This document shows, in pieces, positions 51,479 through 59,103 of a DNA stretch of 59,103 nucleotides. The first letter of the stretch is position 1. Each line of letters starts with the position of its first letter. Source of the DNA: WARW01 sp964582365. Lineage in GTDB: Bacteria > Patescibacteriota > Microgenomatia > UBA12405. The translations under genes were made by a program, and so were the position numbers. Below the pieces are notes generated by a model that saw only the letters and a program-made list of their open reading frames with translations, made no database searches and was not told where the DNA came from. The DNA lies in assembly GCA_964582365.1 (NCBI GenBank), contig CAZOQV010000003.1:1-59103 (forward strand), in the 5' to 3' direction.

Positions 51479-52315
51479 ATGAAACAGGTCACCCAAATCC
51501 CTACCAATCAACTAGAACCTAACCCTCTACAACCCCGAGGAATTATTAATCAAGAATCGATTTCTGAATTAGTTGAGTCTATTAGAGAGCATGGAATCCT
51601 TGAACCTCTAATTGTGGCTAAAACTCCAGCCGGATATCAAATAATCGCTGGAGAGAGGCGCTGGCGATCTGCAAGAATCCTCAAATTGGAGTATGTTCCT
51701 GCCATTATCAAAGAAACAACTCCTCAACAAATGTTGGAGATGGCTATTGTTGAAAATGTTCAAAGAAAAGATTTAAATCCAATGGAAAGGGCTAAGGCTT
51801 TTTTGCGACTCAAAGATGAATTCAATTTTGACAACAATCAAATCGCCAAAAAAGTCAGTAAAAGTGTTCCTTACGTCATCAATTGTATTAAATTACTGAC
51901 TCTTCCTGATGCTATTAAAGATGGACTCTTGTCCGATATTATTAGCGAAGGTCATGCCCGTGCCTTATCTGGCATTGGAGATACCCGTTTAATGATTGAA
52001 GCCTACAAAATTATTCTTAGCGAAAAAGCTTCTGTTCGTCGAGCTGAAGACATCGCCAGAAGAATGAGAAAAAAAATAGAAGAAGGGGATGTCCCTATCA
52101 CAAAAGAAAATTTACCTCAGTTTTTAAAATCGAAAATCGATAATATTAGCCAAGACCTTCAATCAGTTTTTAATAAAAAAACTACCTCCGTTAAAATTGT
52201 TCAAACCAACGTTTTAACTAAAGTAACTTTTCAATTTAAAGGACCAATTGACGAAAGATTTGAAGAATTAAGCAGCCTATATAAACAAATTTGTAAAAAA
52301 GATTTACAAAATTAA
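51476..52315 (+). CDS. parB: Chromosome-partitioning protein ParB
   Basis: This 279-residue protein has the CTPase/DNA-binding core: IPTNQLEPNPLQPR, IREHGILEPLIVAKT, IIAGERRWRSARI and ENVQRKDLNPMERAKAF, followed by a helix-turn-helix region (NNQIAKKVSKSVPYVINCIKLL) and SEGHARALSGI. No parA is adjacent and no parS (TGTTNCACGTGAAACA) is seen nearby. Two in-frame ATGs (51476, 51479) start it. The 3' end overlaps lepB by four bases tail to tail. Confidence 0.95.
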   Translation: MMKQVTQIPTNQLEPNPLQPRGIINQESISELVESIREHGILEPLIVAKTPAGYQIIAGERRWRSARILKLEYVPAIIKETTPQQMLEMAIVENVQRKDLNPMERAKAFLRLKDEFNFDNNQIAKKVSKSVPYVINCIKLLTLPDAIKDGLLSDIISEGHARALSGIGDTRLMIEAYKIILSEKASVRRAEDIARRMRKKIEEGDVPITKENLPQFLKSKIDNISQDLQSVFNKKTTSVKIVQTNVLTKVTFQFKGPIDERFEELSSLYKQICKKDLQN

Positions 52316-52902
52316 AAACTAATTTTTGGAATCAACCCAACTGAAGATACTGGCCAATATTTAAAAAATGCCTTTCCTACAATTAAATCTTTACTTATTG
52401 GACCAAACTCACGACTATCTCGTGAATGTCCTCTATTATCACCAAAACATAAATAATAACCTTCTGGCACTGTCATCTCAACACCTTCCTTGGAATATTG
52501 ACCTCCATCTGTGATTAAATCATCTGGTAAAAAATCTTGTTCTAGTAATTTTCCATTTAAATAAACTTTTCCTTCTTTTACCATAACCTTATCTCCAGAA
52601 ATGCCAATTACCCTTTTGATATATTCACACTCTTCCGCCGCACACGGTTCAGTTGATGGTGCTTTAAAAATAACTACATCACCTCGTTGTGGATCACCAA
52701 AATAATAAGAAATTTTCTCTGTCAATAAAAATTCTTTATCTGTAAAATTAGGAACCATTGAATTTCCTTTAACTTCGTTTGGTTGCGCTACAAAAAGATA
52801 TAAAATAACAAAAACGGCTAAGGCCAAAACTATTGATTGGATAAAATCCAAAATAAAACTACCAATTGACCCTCTTTGACTTTTATAATTTTTCAATTCC
52901 AT
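52312..52902 (-). CDS. lepB: Signal peptidase I
   Basis: This 196-residue membrane protease cleaves Sec signal peptides. One membrane helix (about 20-40) is followed by the catalytic Ser48 in GNSMVPNF and Lys96 in CEYIKRVIG, then GDNRGHSRDSREFGPI. It has an unusual Cys pair (CAAEEC) just before the lysine. A TATAAT box ends eight bases before ATG, so its message should be nearly leaderless. It is convergent with parB. Confidence 0.94.
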   Translation of the reverse strand: MELKNYKSQRGSIGSFILDFIQSIVLALAVFVILYLFVAQPNEVKGNSMVPNFTDKEFLLTEKISYYFGDPQRGDVVIFKAPSTEPCAAEECEYIKRVIGISGDKVMVKEGKVYLNGKLLEQDFLPDDLITDGGQYSKEGVEMTVPEGYYLCFGDNRGHSRDSREFGPISKDLIVGKAFFKYWPVSSVGLIPKISF

Positions 52903-52910
52903 AATTAACC

Positions 52911-52916
52911 ATTATA
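52911..52916 (-). promoter_or_regulatory. -10 element before lepB
   Basis: Minus-strand TATAAT with eight bases between it and the lepB ATG. No clear -35. Confidence 0.45.
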
Positions 52917-52932
52917 GTGTAATTTACCTCAT

Positions 52933-52956
52933 CTTGGTATAATCTAATTTACCAAG
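52933..52956 (+). promoter_or_regulatory. tRNA-Val promoter region with inverted repeat
   Basis: TATAAT at 52938-52943 lies 24 bases before the tRNA. CTTGGTA and TACCAAG (seven-base arms, ten-base spacer) flank and include part of it, so it may also be an operator. It lies between divergent lepB and tRNA-Val. Confidence 0.4.
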
Positions 52957-52967
52957 AATTGTTTAAT

Positions 52968-53040
52968 GGTCACTTAGCTCAGTTGGTAGAGCACCGCATT
53001 CACATTGCGGTTGTCACAGGTCCGAATCCTGTAGTGACCA
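52968..53040 (+). tRNA. tRNA-Val (anticodon CAC)
   Basis: A full cloverleaf can be drawn: acceptor GGTCACT/AGTGACC, D-arm GCTC/GAGC, anticodon stem CCGCA/TGCGG with loop TTCACAT, and T-arm ACAGG/CCTGT. CCA is not encoded. The T-loop reads TCCGAAT, so the nearly universal T55 is C. Confidence 0.92.
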
Positions 53041-53047
53041 CTCAAAT

Positions 53048-55540
53048 TTAAAAATCTCTTAACAACCACATCTTAAAATCATTCTTATTGTAGGCTTTAA
53101 TCAAAACTTCATTTCCATAATTAAGTGCCGCAAAGTTATTGGCACAAACATTTGAATAATCTTTTTGACCTATCTTTTCTTTATTATTTTCTATCAGCAA
53201 ATCCATTTTTTGATAACTTATAGCCGCTTCTTCATTGATTTTTAGATTCTTTTTATTTTTAAAATAAATTAAGTTTTTAATTAAATTCTGATAATTATCA
53301 ACCATTCTAACTCCCATAACTGCCTCATTTTTAGAACACTTATTTATTAACGACAACCAAATTGTCGAATTATCAATAATTTTTTCACTTATCAATCTTT
53401 CATCTTTTTTATCTCTAAAAGAAAAAATATTTATCATCAAACTTTTAGGCTGATTTTTTTCTAAATTTTTTAATGCTTCTTTTAGATACTTATTATTTTT
53501 ATTTGAAGACAATAAAGAATTTATATCTGTTTTAATTATTGATTTCAAAAACGAAATATTATTTTTATCATTAATAATTTGTCCATCAGATGGATTAATT
53601 TTAATTTTATTACTTTCACTATTTACCACCTTTTTCTCCCAATAAGACCAGTCATTATCACTAGTATTTCCAGCCACTATATGAGCAATTCCATTTCCAG
53701 TTCCCACCAAATTAATAATACAAGATTTATAATTTTTATTTTTTATCACCACAAATCCATCAATACCATCAACAGGGGATTCATTATCACATTTAACCGA
53801 ATAATTCATTGATGATCCAACAAAAACTACTAAACTATCATTCAAATCTTGAGTTTCACTAACTACATCAACTTGGCTTAATCCAATTTCCAACATCACT
53901 TTATTAACTGTTTTATCAACTATTTCACTATGGTTACTTTCAACATTAACAAAATCACTTTTTGCATAATTTGCACTTTTAACTAAAACAGTACCATCTC
54001 CACTTGTTGAATATAAAAATTTATTTATTCTTCCGTCTGGCCAAATTCCTAAAACTTTATCAAAAATATTATTATCTTTCAATTCAACAGAATCTTCTGT
54101 TTTAAAACCATTTCCGCTAAATAATTTTAAAAACATAGTAGATCCAACACTTTCGTTATTTTTATTTTCCAAAAAAGTATTCTTTGTCTCCAATTTATCA
54201 TTGGTCAGATTAATTCCATTTTTTTTAACGAAATTAAAAGTTGGCAATAAATCTTTAACTAAAGGAGTATATTTTCTCACCGCTTCCATATCTGTTTTAG
54301 TAGTCAATCCTTGAATCTTTAATAAAACTTTAAAAGCAATTGAACTAATTTTAGACAAATCAGAAATTTGCCCACCATTCCAAATTTCATAAGTCTCCAC
54401 TGATCCAAGATGTGGGCTACCTAAAGTAATAACTTTTCCTAATCTTGAGTCATTTTTATTATTCTCAGCCCAAATTCTAGCCGTCAACCCACCAAGGCTA
54501 TGACCCACCAAAATAACTTTTTCATTTTGGTCAACATTTTGATTAATAAAACCATTTAAATCATTAATAATTTCAACTAAAGGTTTTCTCCAGTCATAAT
54601 TCCAAACATAAAAATCTTCTTTTTCAACTAAACCGTTTTGTTTTAAAGCGTTTATTAAACTATTATAATTTTTAACAAAAGGCGTCATTTTCCACTGATC
54701 ATTACCAATAACTATTCCAGAAACAATCGCTTCCGAGTTCCAGCTCGCCCCAAGACCAGGAAGAATAATTATTTTCACCTTCGGTGCCGGAATTGGTGTT
54801 GGGGTAGAAGTAGGTATTGGAGTTGAAGTCGGTACTGGAGTAGACGTTGGAACAGTATAGTCAAAATCACCAACAATTAAATTATCAAATAAATTAATAG
54901 TCGGACGTTTATTATAATTACCACCCCAATTATAAAAACCAAAACTTCCAGTTAGTAAAGGATTATCATTGTCATCAAAATTAATTATCAAAATTGAATC
55001 AAAATATATCTTTATATTAAAATCGCTGACTTCAATTTTAATATTATGAATTTCATCTTGTGTTAAATTAATCTGACTTAAATCATTAAAACTAGTTAAG
55101 TATTTATAATTTCCACAATTAAGACTATTGCATCTCCACAGAACAATTTCACCTTGATTATCTTGTGGCCAATCTGGATCTCTAAATCTTATGTTTAACA
55201 TATAATAACTATTCATATCTTCAGAGATCCTAAATATAATATCCTGATCAACACCTCCTTTATTTTGAGTATCAACTCTGAGAGAATAGTTCGACAAATT
55301 TGAAAAGTTTTTCGCAAGTAATAAAGAATATTCACCATTAACAACCTCACCTTTAAGTTCTTCATCAACAACTTCCCAACTTTTTTGGGTTGAGTTATCT
55401 ACATTAACAAAAGTCCAATTGTCTAAATTACCTTGAGTAAAATCATCAGAAAAATAAATAACTCCATAAACATCTTTTGTATTAAATACAAATGATAAAA
55501 TTAAGAAGAAAAATATAAATATTTTTGTTTTAATATACAC
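53048..55540 (-). CDS. Secreted multidomain alpha/beta hydrolase (LCAT/lipase-like)
   Basis: This 830-residue protein starts at a GTG and has a signal peptide (about residues 1-26). A concanavalin-like (LamG/DUF1080-like) domain covers about 28-225, a Pro-Thr-Ser repeat linker about 230-253, and an alpha/beta-hydrolase domain about 255-600 has VKIIILPGLGASWN and the nucleophile elbow GHSLGG (Ser348). LCAT-like order and a late GDGTV (Asp in YSTSGDGTVL) support a lipase/acyltransferase. The last 230 residues are unrecognised. It would act outside the cell, perhaps on host or environmental lipids. It is divergent from a GT2 gene. Confidence 0.8.
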   Translation of the reverse strand: MYIKTKIFIFFFLILSFVFNTKDVYGVIYFSDDFTQGNLDNWTFVNVDNSTQKSWEVVDEELKGEVVNGEYSLLLAKNFSNLSNYSLRVDTQNKGGVDQDIIFRISEDMNSYYMLNIRFRDPDWPQDNQGEIVLWRCNSLNCGNYKYLTSFNDLSQINLTQDEIHNIKIEVSDFNIKIYFDSILIINFDDNDNPLLTGSFGFYNWGGNYNKRPTINLFDNLIVGDFDYTVPTSTPVPTSTPIPTSTPTPIPAPKVKIIILPGLGASWNSEAIVSGIVIGNDQWKMTPFVKNYNSLINALKQNGLVEKEDFYVWNYDWRKPLVEIINDLNGFINQNVDQNEKVILVGHSLGGLTARIWAENNKNDSRLGKVITLGSPHLGSVETYEIWNGGQISDLSKISSIAFKVLLKIQGLTTKTDMEAVRKYTPLVKDLLPTFNFVKKNGINLTNDKLETKNTFLENKNNESVGSTMFLKLFSGNGFKTEDSVELKDNNIFDKVLGIWPDGRINKFLYSTSGDGTVLVKSANYAKSDFVNVESNHSEIVDKTVNKVMLEIGLSQVDVVSETQDLNDSLVVFVGSSMNYSVKCDNESPVDGIDGFVVIKNKNYKSCIINLVGTGNGIAHIVAGNTSDNDWSYWEKKVVNSESNKIKINPSDGQIINDKNNISFLKSIIKTDINSLLSSNKNNKYLKEALKNLEKNQPKSLMINIFSFRDKKDERLISEKIIDNSTIWLSLINKCSKNEAVMGVRMVDNYQNLIKNLIYFKNKKNLKINEEAAISYQKMDLLIENNKEKIGQKDYSNVCANNFAALNYGNEVLIKAYNKNDFKMWLLRDF

Positions 55541-55567
55541 AATATAAATGTAAATTAATCAATATAA

Positions 55568-56428
55568 ATGTCAATAGTTAAAAAAATATCATTAATAATA
55601 GTCAACTATAATTCTTCTAAAAATACTAATGATTTATTATTGTCGGTTAAAAAATATATTTATAAAAAAATCGACGAAGTCATAATTATCGATAATAATT
55701 CTAAAGATGTTAAAGATTTGATTGTTAACGATCCAAAAATAAAATTAATTAAAAATAATAAAAACTATGGATTTGCCAAAGCTGTTAATCAAGGAATAGA
55801 CAAATCAAAAAACGATTTTATTTTTTTACTAAACCCAGATACTATTATCATTAATAATTCAATTTTAAAAACTATTGAATTAGTAATAAATGATAAAAAT
55901 ATTGGTGTAATAGGCGGAAAAATAAAATACGAATATAAAAAAATATTTACAGCAAACAACACACCAACATTCTTAACCGGTCTTTTTGAATTCACTAACC
56001 TAAAAAAAATGTTACCAAATAATAAATACACTCTAGATTTTTGGCCAGAAAAAAATCAAAAAATAACACAATCACTTGAAGTTTCGGGGATTTGTGGTGC
56101 CTATATGATTTTTAGAAAATACGATAAAATAGGCAATAAAAATTACTTTGATGAAAATTATTTCTTATATTTAGAAGATTTAGATTTTTGTTTAAGTATA
56201 AAATCCAAAGGTTTTAAGGTTATCTTTGATCCAAGATCAGAAATATTTCATATAGGCGGAGCTAGTAGTGATAATAAATATCATATGTCTCTAAATTATT
56301 GGTATAAATCCAGAAAAATATTTTTTAAAAAACATTTAAATAAGGTTGAAGGTATAATATTAAATATAATATTTACAACAGAAGAACTATTTCTAAAAGC
56401 ACGACTTTTAATTAAAAATCATGATTAA
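55568..56428 (+). CDS. Glycosyltransferase family 2 (rhamnosyltransferase-like)
   Basis: This 286-residue GT-A enzyme has SLIIVNYNSSKNTNDLL, IIDNNSKD, NYGFAKAVNQG, LLNPD as metal motif, and FDENYFLYLEDLDFCL. It opens a second, smaller glycan block with the following GT2 and O-antigen ligase. Base composition is even more AT-rich than neighbouring genes (many AAA/ATA codons), a possible sign of later acquisition. A duplicated CAATATAAATGT lies at its start. Confidence 0.86.
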   Translation: MSIVKKISLIIVNYNSSKNTNDLLLSVKKYIYKKIDEVIIIDNNSKDVKDLIVNDPKIKLIKNNKNYGFAKAVNQGIDKSKNDFIFLLNPDTIIINNSILKTIELVINDKNIGVIGGKIKYEYKKIFTANNTPTFLTGLFEFTNLKKMLPNNKYTLDFWPEKNQKITQSLEVSGICGAYMIFRKYDKIGNKNYFDENYFLYLEDLDFCLSIKSKGFKVIFDPRSEIFHIGGASSDNKYHMSLNYWYKSRKIFFKKHLNKVEGIILNIIFTTEELFLKARLLIKNHD

Positions 56429-57194
56429 ACACCGACACATCTCCATTCTCCTTCTCACCCACAACGAAGAATTAAACCTTCAAAAAAACTGGAACTGGCT
56501 TGACAAAGCCAAAAGAATTAATGAAATTATTGTTATTGACGATAACTCTGACGATGAAACCATTGAAATATTAAAGAAACTCGAAACAAAAAGAATTAAG
56601 GTCAAAATTTTTGAAAGGGGATTATTCAATAATTTTGCCGAACAACGCAATTTTGGTATTACCAAAACCACCAATAATTGGATTCTTTGGCTGGACGCCG
56701 ACGAAAAACCAAGCAACAATTTAATCCGATTTTTAAATCATATCGATAATCTTGAATATAAAAATTATGCCTTTAAAAGAAAAGATGTTTTCATTAATCA
56801 TGAATTAAATCACGGCGAAAACGCCAATCAATACTTTTTAAGATTTTTTAATAAAAGACACGGTTGCTTTACTGGTGCTGTTCATGAAATCTGGCAAACT
56901 TCAAAAGAAGTTAAATCCAAAAAAATTCACATTCACCATTATTCTCACCAATCATTAAAATCTTTTATCAAAAAAATAAATTTTTATTCAGATATTCGGG
57001 CTCAAGAATTGTACGATCAAAATCAAAAAAGCAGTTTATTTCAAATAATTTTTTATCCACTAGGCAAATTTATTCAAGATTATTTCTTTAAACTTGGATT
57101 TTTAGATGGAACTCCGGGAATTATTATGGCTTTAGGTATGAGTTTTCATTCATTTTTAGTTCGAGCTAAATTATGGCAATTGTCACACCAATAA
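56421..57194 (+). CDS. Glycosyltransferase family 2 (WaaE/KdtX-like)
   Basis: This 257-residue GT-A enzyme has ISILLLTHNEELNLQKNWNWL, EIIVIDDNSDDET, FAEQRNFGI, WILWLDADE as DXD motif and the late GCFTGAVHEIW, all typical of the lipopolysaccharide-core beta-1,4-glucosyltransferase branch. It overlaps both neighbours (eight bases upstream; 22 bases downstream). The C-terminus ends with a hydrophobic amphipathic part likely to sit on the membrane. Confidence 0.86.
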   Translation: MIKHRHISILLLTHNEELNLQKNWNWLDKAKRINEIIVIDDNSDDETIEILKKLETKRIKVKIFERGLFNNFAEQRNFGITKTTNNWILWLDADEKPSNNLIRFLNHIDNLEYKNYAFKRKDVFINHELNHGENANQYFLRFFNKRHGCFTGAVHEIWQTSKEVKSKKIHIHHYSHQSLKSFIKKINFYSDIRAQELYDQNQKSSLFQIIFYPLGKFIQDYFFKLGFLDGTPGIIMALGMSFHSFLVRAKLWQLSHQ

Positions 57195-58249
57195 TTTATT
57201 TATCAACCATAATTGTCTTCTTTTTTGGTCAATTATTAAGAATTGAACTAAAAGGTTTCTCTTTTCCTTTAATCGATATCTTTATTTTCGCCATTTTTTG
57301 CTTAAATATTTTTCAAAAAATAAAAACCAAAAATTTTAATATTAAAAATAAATATTTATTATATTTTTTAATCTTCGCTTGGCTTAATCTTATTTTTAAT
57401 TTTTTTAGATATGATTTTGATCTAATCAAACCCCTTTTGTATCTATTCAGGCTAACATTCTTACTCTCATTTTTTATTTTTCCACCAAAAATAGATGAAA
57501 AATTCAAAAAGTTTTTTTATTTAATTATTTTCAGTAATATCATTTTCGGACTAATTCAATACTTTTTTTGGCCTGATTTCACTAGTTTTAAATCTTTAAA
57601 TTGGGACCCACATTTATATCGACTAGTTAGTACTTTTTTTGATCCAACTTTCACCGCCTTAATTTATTTATTTTTAATTATTATTGTTTTTTTAGATGAA
57701 AAAATTCCTTTTAGGAAAACTATTTTATTTATCTCTTATTTAGCTATGGCTTTAACTTACAGCCGTTCCAGTTACATTTCTTTTTTAGCCGCCTTTACTT
57801 TTATTTCCTATTCAAAAAAGAATCTAAAAATTTTCATAATTAGTTTTGTTTTAATTTTATCAACCATCTTTTTCTTACCTCGTTTTGAAGGTGAGGGGAC
57901 TAAACTAGAAAGAACTTCCTCTATTTCGGCCAAAAGAGAAAATTATAAAGAAGGATTTAATTTATTTTTAAAAGCTCCCATCATTGGCCACGGCTACAAT
58001 AATCTTTTTCATGTTCGCCAAATTAATAATTCAGACTCTCATGCCAATTCGGGCTTTGATGGCTCGCTAATGACTATTCTGACGACCACAGGAGTTATTG
58101 GTTTAATTCTTTTCATTCTAGGTCTTAAAAACATATTCATTCAAGGTGATTTGATAACCAAAACAGTTCTTATTTCTACTTTAATTCATTCTCTCTTTGC
58201 TAATTCTCTTTTATATCCTTGGATATTACTTTTTTTTATTTTTCTTTAG
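57173..58249 (+). CDS. O-antigen ligase family protein
   Basis: This 358-residue polytopic protein (about 10 helices) has SRSSYISFLAAFTFI, then the large loop ending in APIIGHGYNNLF...SHANSGFDGSLMTILTTTGVIGLILF, the Wzy_C-type core. Like the protein at 17722 it could polymerise or ligate glycans. The pairing with two GT2 enzymes suggests a separate small glycan. The stop is followed by a GAAATTR tract. Confidence 0.82.
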   Translation: MAIVTPIIYLSTIIVFFFGQLLRIELKGFSFPLIDIFIFAIFCLNIFQKIKTKNFNIKNKYLLYFLIFAWLNLIFNFFRYDFDLIKPLLYLFRLTFLLSFFIFPPKIDEKFKKFFYLIIFSNIIFGLIQYFFWPDFTSFKSLNWDPHLYRLVSTFFDPTFTALIYLFLIIIVFLDEKIPFRKTILFISYLAMALTYSRSSYISFLAAFTFISYSKKNLKIFIISFVLILSTIFFLPRFEGEGTKLERTSSISAKRENYKEGFNLFLKAPIIGHGYNNLFHVRQINNSDSHANSGFDGSLMTILTTTGVIGLILFILGLKNIFIQGDLITKTVLISTLIHSLFANSLLYPWILLFFIFL

Positions 58250-58272
58250 AAATTGAAAATTAGAAATTTGGA
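58248..58272 (+). repeat. GAAATTR tract, intergenic
   Basis: TAGAAATTGAAAATTAGAAATTTGG fills the gap between convergent genes. Confidence 0.65.
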
Positions 58273-58279
58273 TTTATTC

Positions 58280-58996
58280 TTAAATATCGTAAGTAATTGA
58301 GATTGTCTTTTTTGTTTCATTTAAAGCCTCATCTTTTACAATCACTTCAATATTATTCTTACCAGGACTTAACTGTATTTTTAATTTAAAATTACCCTCA
58401 CTATCAACTACCGCCACTTTGCCATTAATTGTCACACTAACTCCTTTTTCGCTTTTCCCGATAATATCAAAATCAGCCGATTCAACTGTTAATGCCTCCT
58501 CACTTGGATTAGACATTGTCAATTCTGGAGAAACAGTATCGTAAATGACCAAAGCTATTTTGGAAACATCACTAGTTCCACTATTTTCTTTAGTGGCTAT
58601 AGCCGAAAAATTGTTTTCACCATCATTCAATTCAATGTTTGTAAATGAAAAATTTCCATCTACTGTCACTTCAGTTTTACCAATTGATTGTTCGTTTTTA
58701 AGTAATTCCACTTCTGCCCCAGACTCAGCAAAACCGTCAATTTTGATTTTACTACTGCTAGTAGCTTCGAACGGCACTATTAATCTTGGGGCTAAAGGAG
58801 GAACTATGTTTTCATTCGTAGTATCTTTTTTACTTTTACTATTACCCAACATAATAGAAAACTTAATTAAAAGAGGCAAACCAAAAACAACAATCAATAC
58901 AAAAACAAGAACAGTTAAAAAACCCATCAAAACGGTCTTTTTAGTTATTTGTTCATCTTTTTTTCTTTCTAACCTTGATCTTTTAAATTCTGGCAT
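58280..58996 (-). CDS. Membrane-anchored protein with two Ig-like domains
   Basis: This 238-residue protein has a basic cytoplasmic N-terminus (about 1-20), a single membrane helix (about 22-48) and two tandem bacterial Ig-like repeats (about 70-150 and 152-238). The repeats share the patterns GFAESGAEVELLKNEQ/GKSEKGVSVTINGK and DGNFSFTNIELNDGENNFSA/EGNFKLKIQLSPGKNNIEV. Such proteins are structural or adhesive surface components. The upstream 55 bases lead to the tRNA-Thr gene on the same strand. Confidence 0.78.
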   Translation of the reverse strand: MPEFKRSRLERKKDEQITKKTVLMGFLTVLVFVLIVVFGLPLLIKFSIMLGNSKSKKDTTNENIVPPLAPRLIVPFEATSSSKIKIDGFAESGAEVELLKNEQSIGKTEVTVDGNFSFTNIELNDGENNFSAIATKENSGTSDVSKIALVIYDTVSPELTMSNPSEEALTVESADFDIIGKSEKGVSVTINGKVAVVDSEGNFKLKIQLSPGKNNIEVIVKDEALNETKKTISITYDI

Positions 58997-59051
58997 ACAT
59001 TCCTGTATTATACATTAATTTCTAAATCAAAATTCCTAATCTCTAACTAAG

Positions 59052-59103
59052 AGCCGAAGGGGAGAGTCGAACTCCCGACCCCAGCTTTACGAAAGCTATG
59101 CTC
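59052..59103 (-). tRNA. tRNA-Thr (anticodon CGT), 5' part outside the window
   Basis: Read on the minus strand, the visible part has D-stem GAGC, anticodon stem TAGCT/AGCTG with loop TTCGTAA, T-arm GGGAG/CTCCC with a normal TTCGACT loop, and acceptor strand CTTCGGC. CCA is not encoded. The 5' acceptor and most of the D-arm lie beyond the right edge. Confidence 0.88.

Noticed and set aside
1..59103. Recoding of TGA as glycine or tryptophan, known in some CPR lineages
   Set aside because: TGA acts as a normal stop at several gene ends (for example 14400 and 23362), and no conserved gene needs TGA read-through.

Overview
The window is AT-rich (roughly 30% GC by eye) and densely packed. Genes commonly overlap by 1-23 bases, Shine-Dalgarno sites are scarce, and TGA, TAA and TAG all act as stops. 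RecO is short, there is a DUF4012 protein, the division/peptidoglycan (dcw) cluster is rearranged, and glycosyltransferases are abundant. I infer a Candidate Phyla Radiation (Patescibacteria) bacterium, most likely Microgenomates-like. That placement comes from protein character, not from a phylogeny.

Layout. 1-8.3 kb: a partial membrane-fusion protein, an LTA-synthase-like enzyme, UDP-glucose dehydrogenase, an Nramp-like transporter, a small membrane protein, a Wzx-type flippase, GalE and a four-helix-bundle protein. 8.3-10.5 kb: metK behind a SAM-type riboswitch, and an LPG-synthase-TM family protein. 10.5-28.1 kb: a long + strand surface-glycan cluster with nine glycosyltransferases, a sugar O-acetyltransferase, an O-antigen ligase/polymerase, ManC-type guanylyltransferase, a phosphoglycosyl transferase that would start the glycan, a Fic enzyme and a DUF4012 protein. 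28.1-30.8 kb: recO, glyS, a lipoprotein. 30.8-46.9 kb: the dcw cluster in the order rsmH, ftsL-like, ftsI, murE, ATE-like aminoacyltransferase, murC/mpl, murA, mraY, NlpC/P60-like, (LysW-like on the opposite strand), PLP enzyme, ATP-grasp ligase, ftsW, murG, ftsQ-like, ftsA, ftsZ. 46.9-53 kb: ileS, rodA, rplU, rpmA, parB, lepB, tRNA-Val. 53-59.1 kb: a large secreted alpha/beta hydrolase, two more GT2 enzymes, a second O-antigen ligase, an anchored Ig-like protein and a partial tRNA-Thr.

How the genes work together. Ugd, GalE and ManC would make UDP-glucuronate, UDP-galactose and GDP-mannose. The phosphoglycosyl transferase loads undecaprenyl phosphate, the GTs extend the chain, the flippase exports it, and the ligases polymerise or attach it. 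The dcw block makes and polymerises lipid II and builds the FtsZ ring.

The most interesting material is: (1) non-canonical amino-acid enzymes inside the dcw cluster (an ATE-family aminoacyltransferase between murE and murC, and a PLP-enzyme/ATP-grasp pair with a divergent LysW-like zinc protein and an NlpC/P60-like protein), which could be an undescribed peptidoglycan-peptide modification route; (2) heptanucleotide repeats that fill intergenic gaps and also sit inside glycosyltransferase and ileS coding sequences, recurrently at equivalent loops; (3) a SAM riboswitch whose expression platform hides one of the few good Shine-Dalgarno sites; and (4) altered key motifs in MurA, FtsZ, MurE, MurG, one GT4 and a tRNA T-loop.
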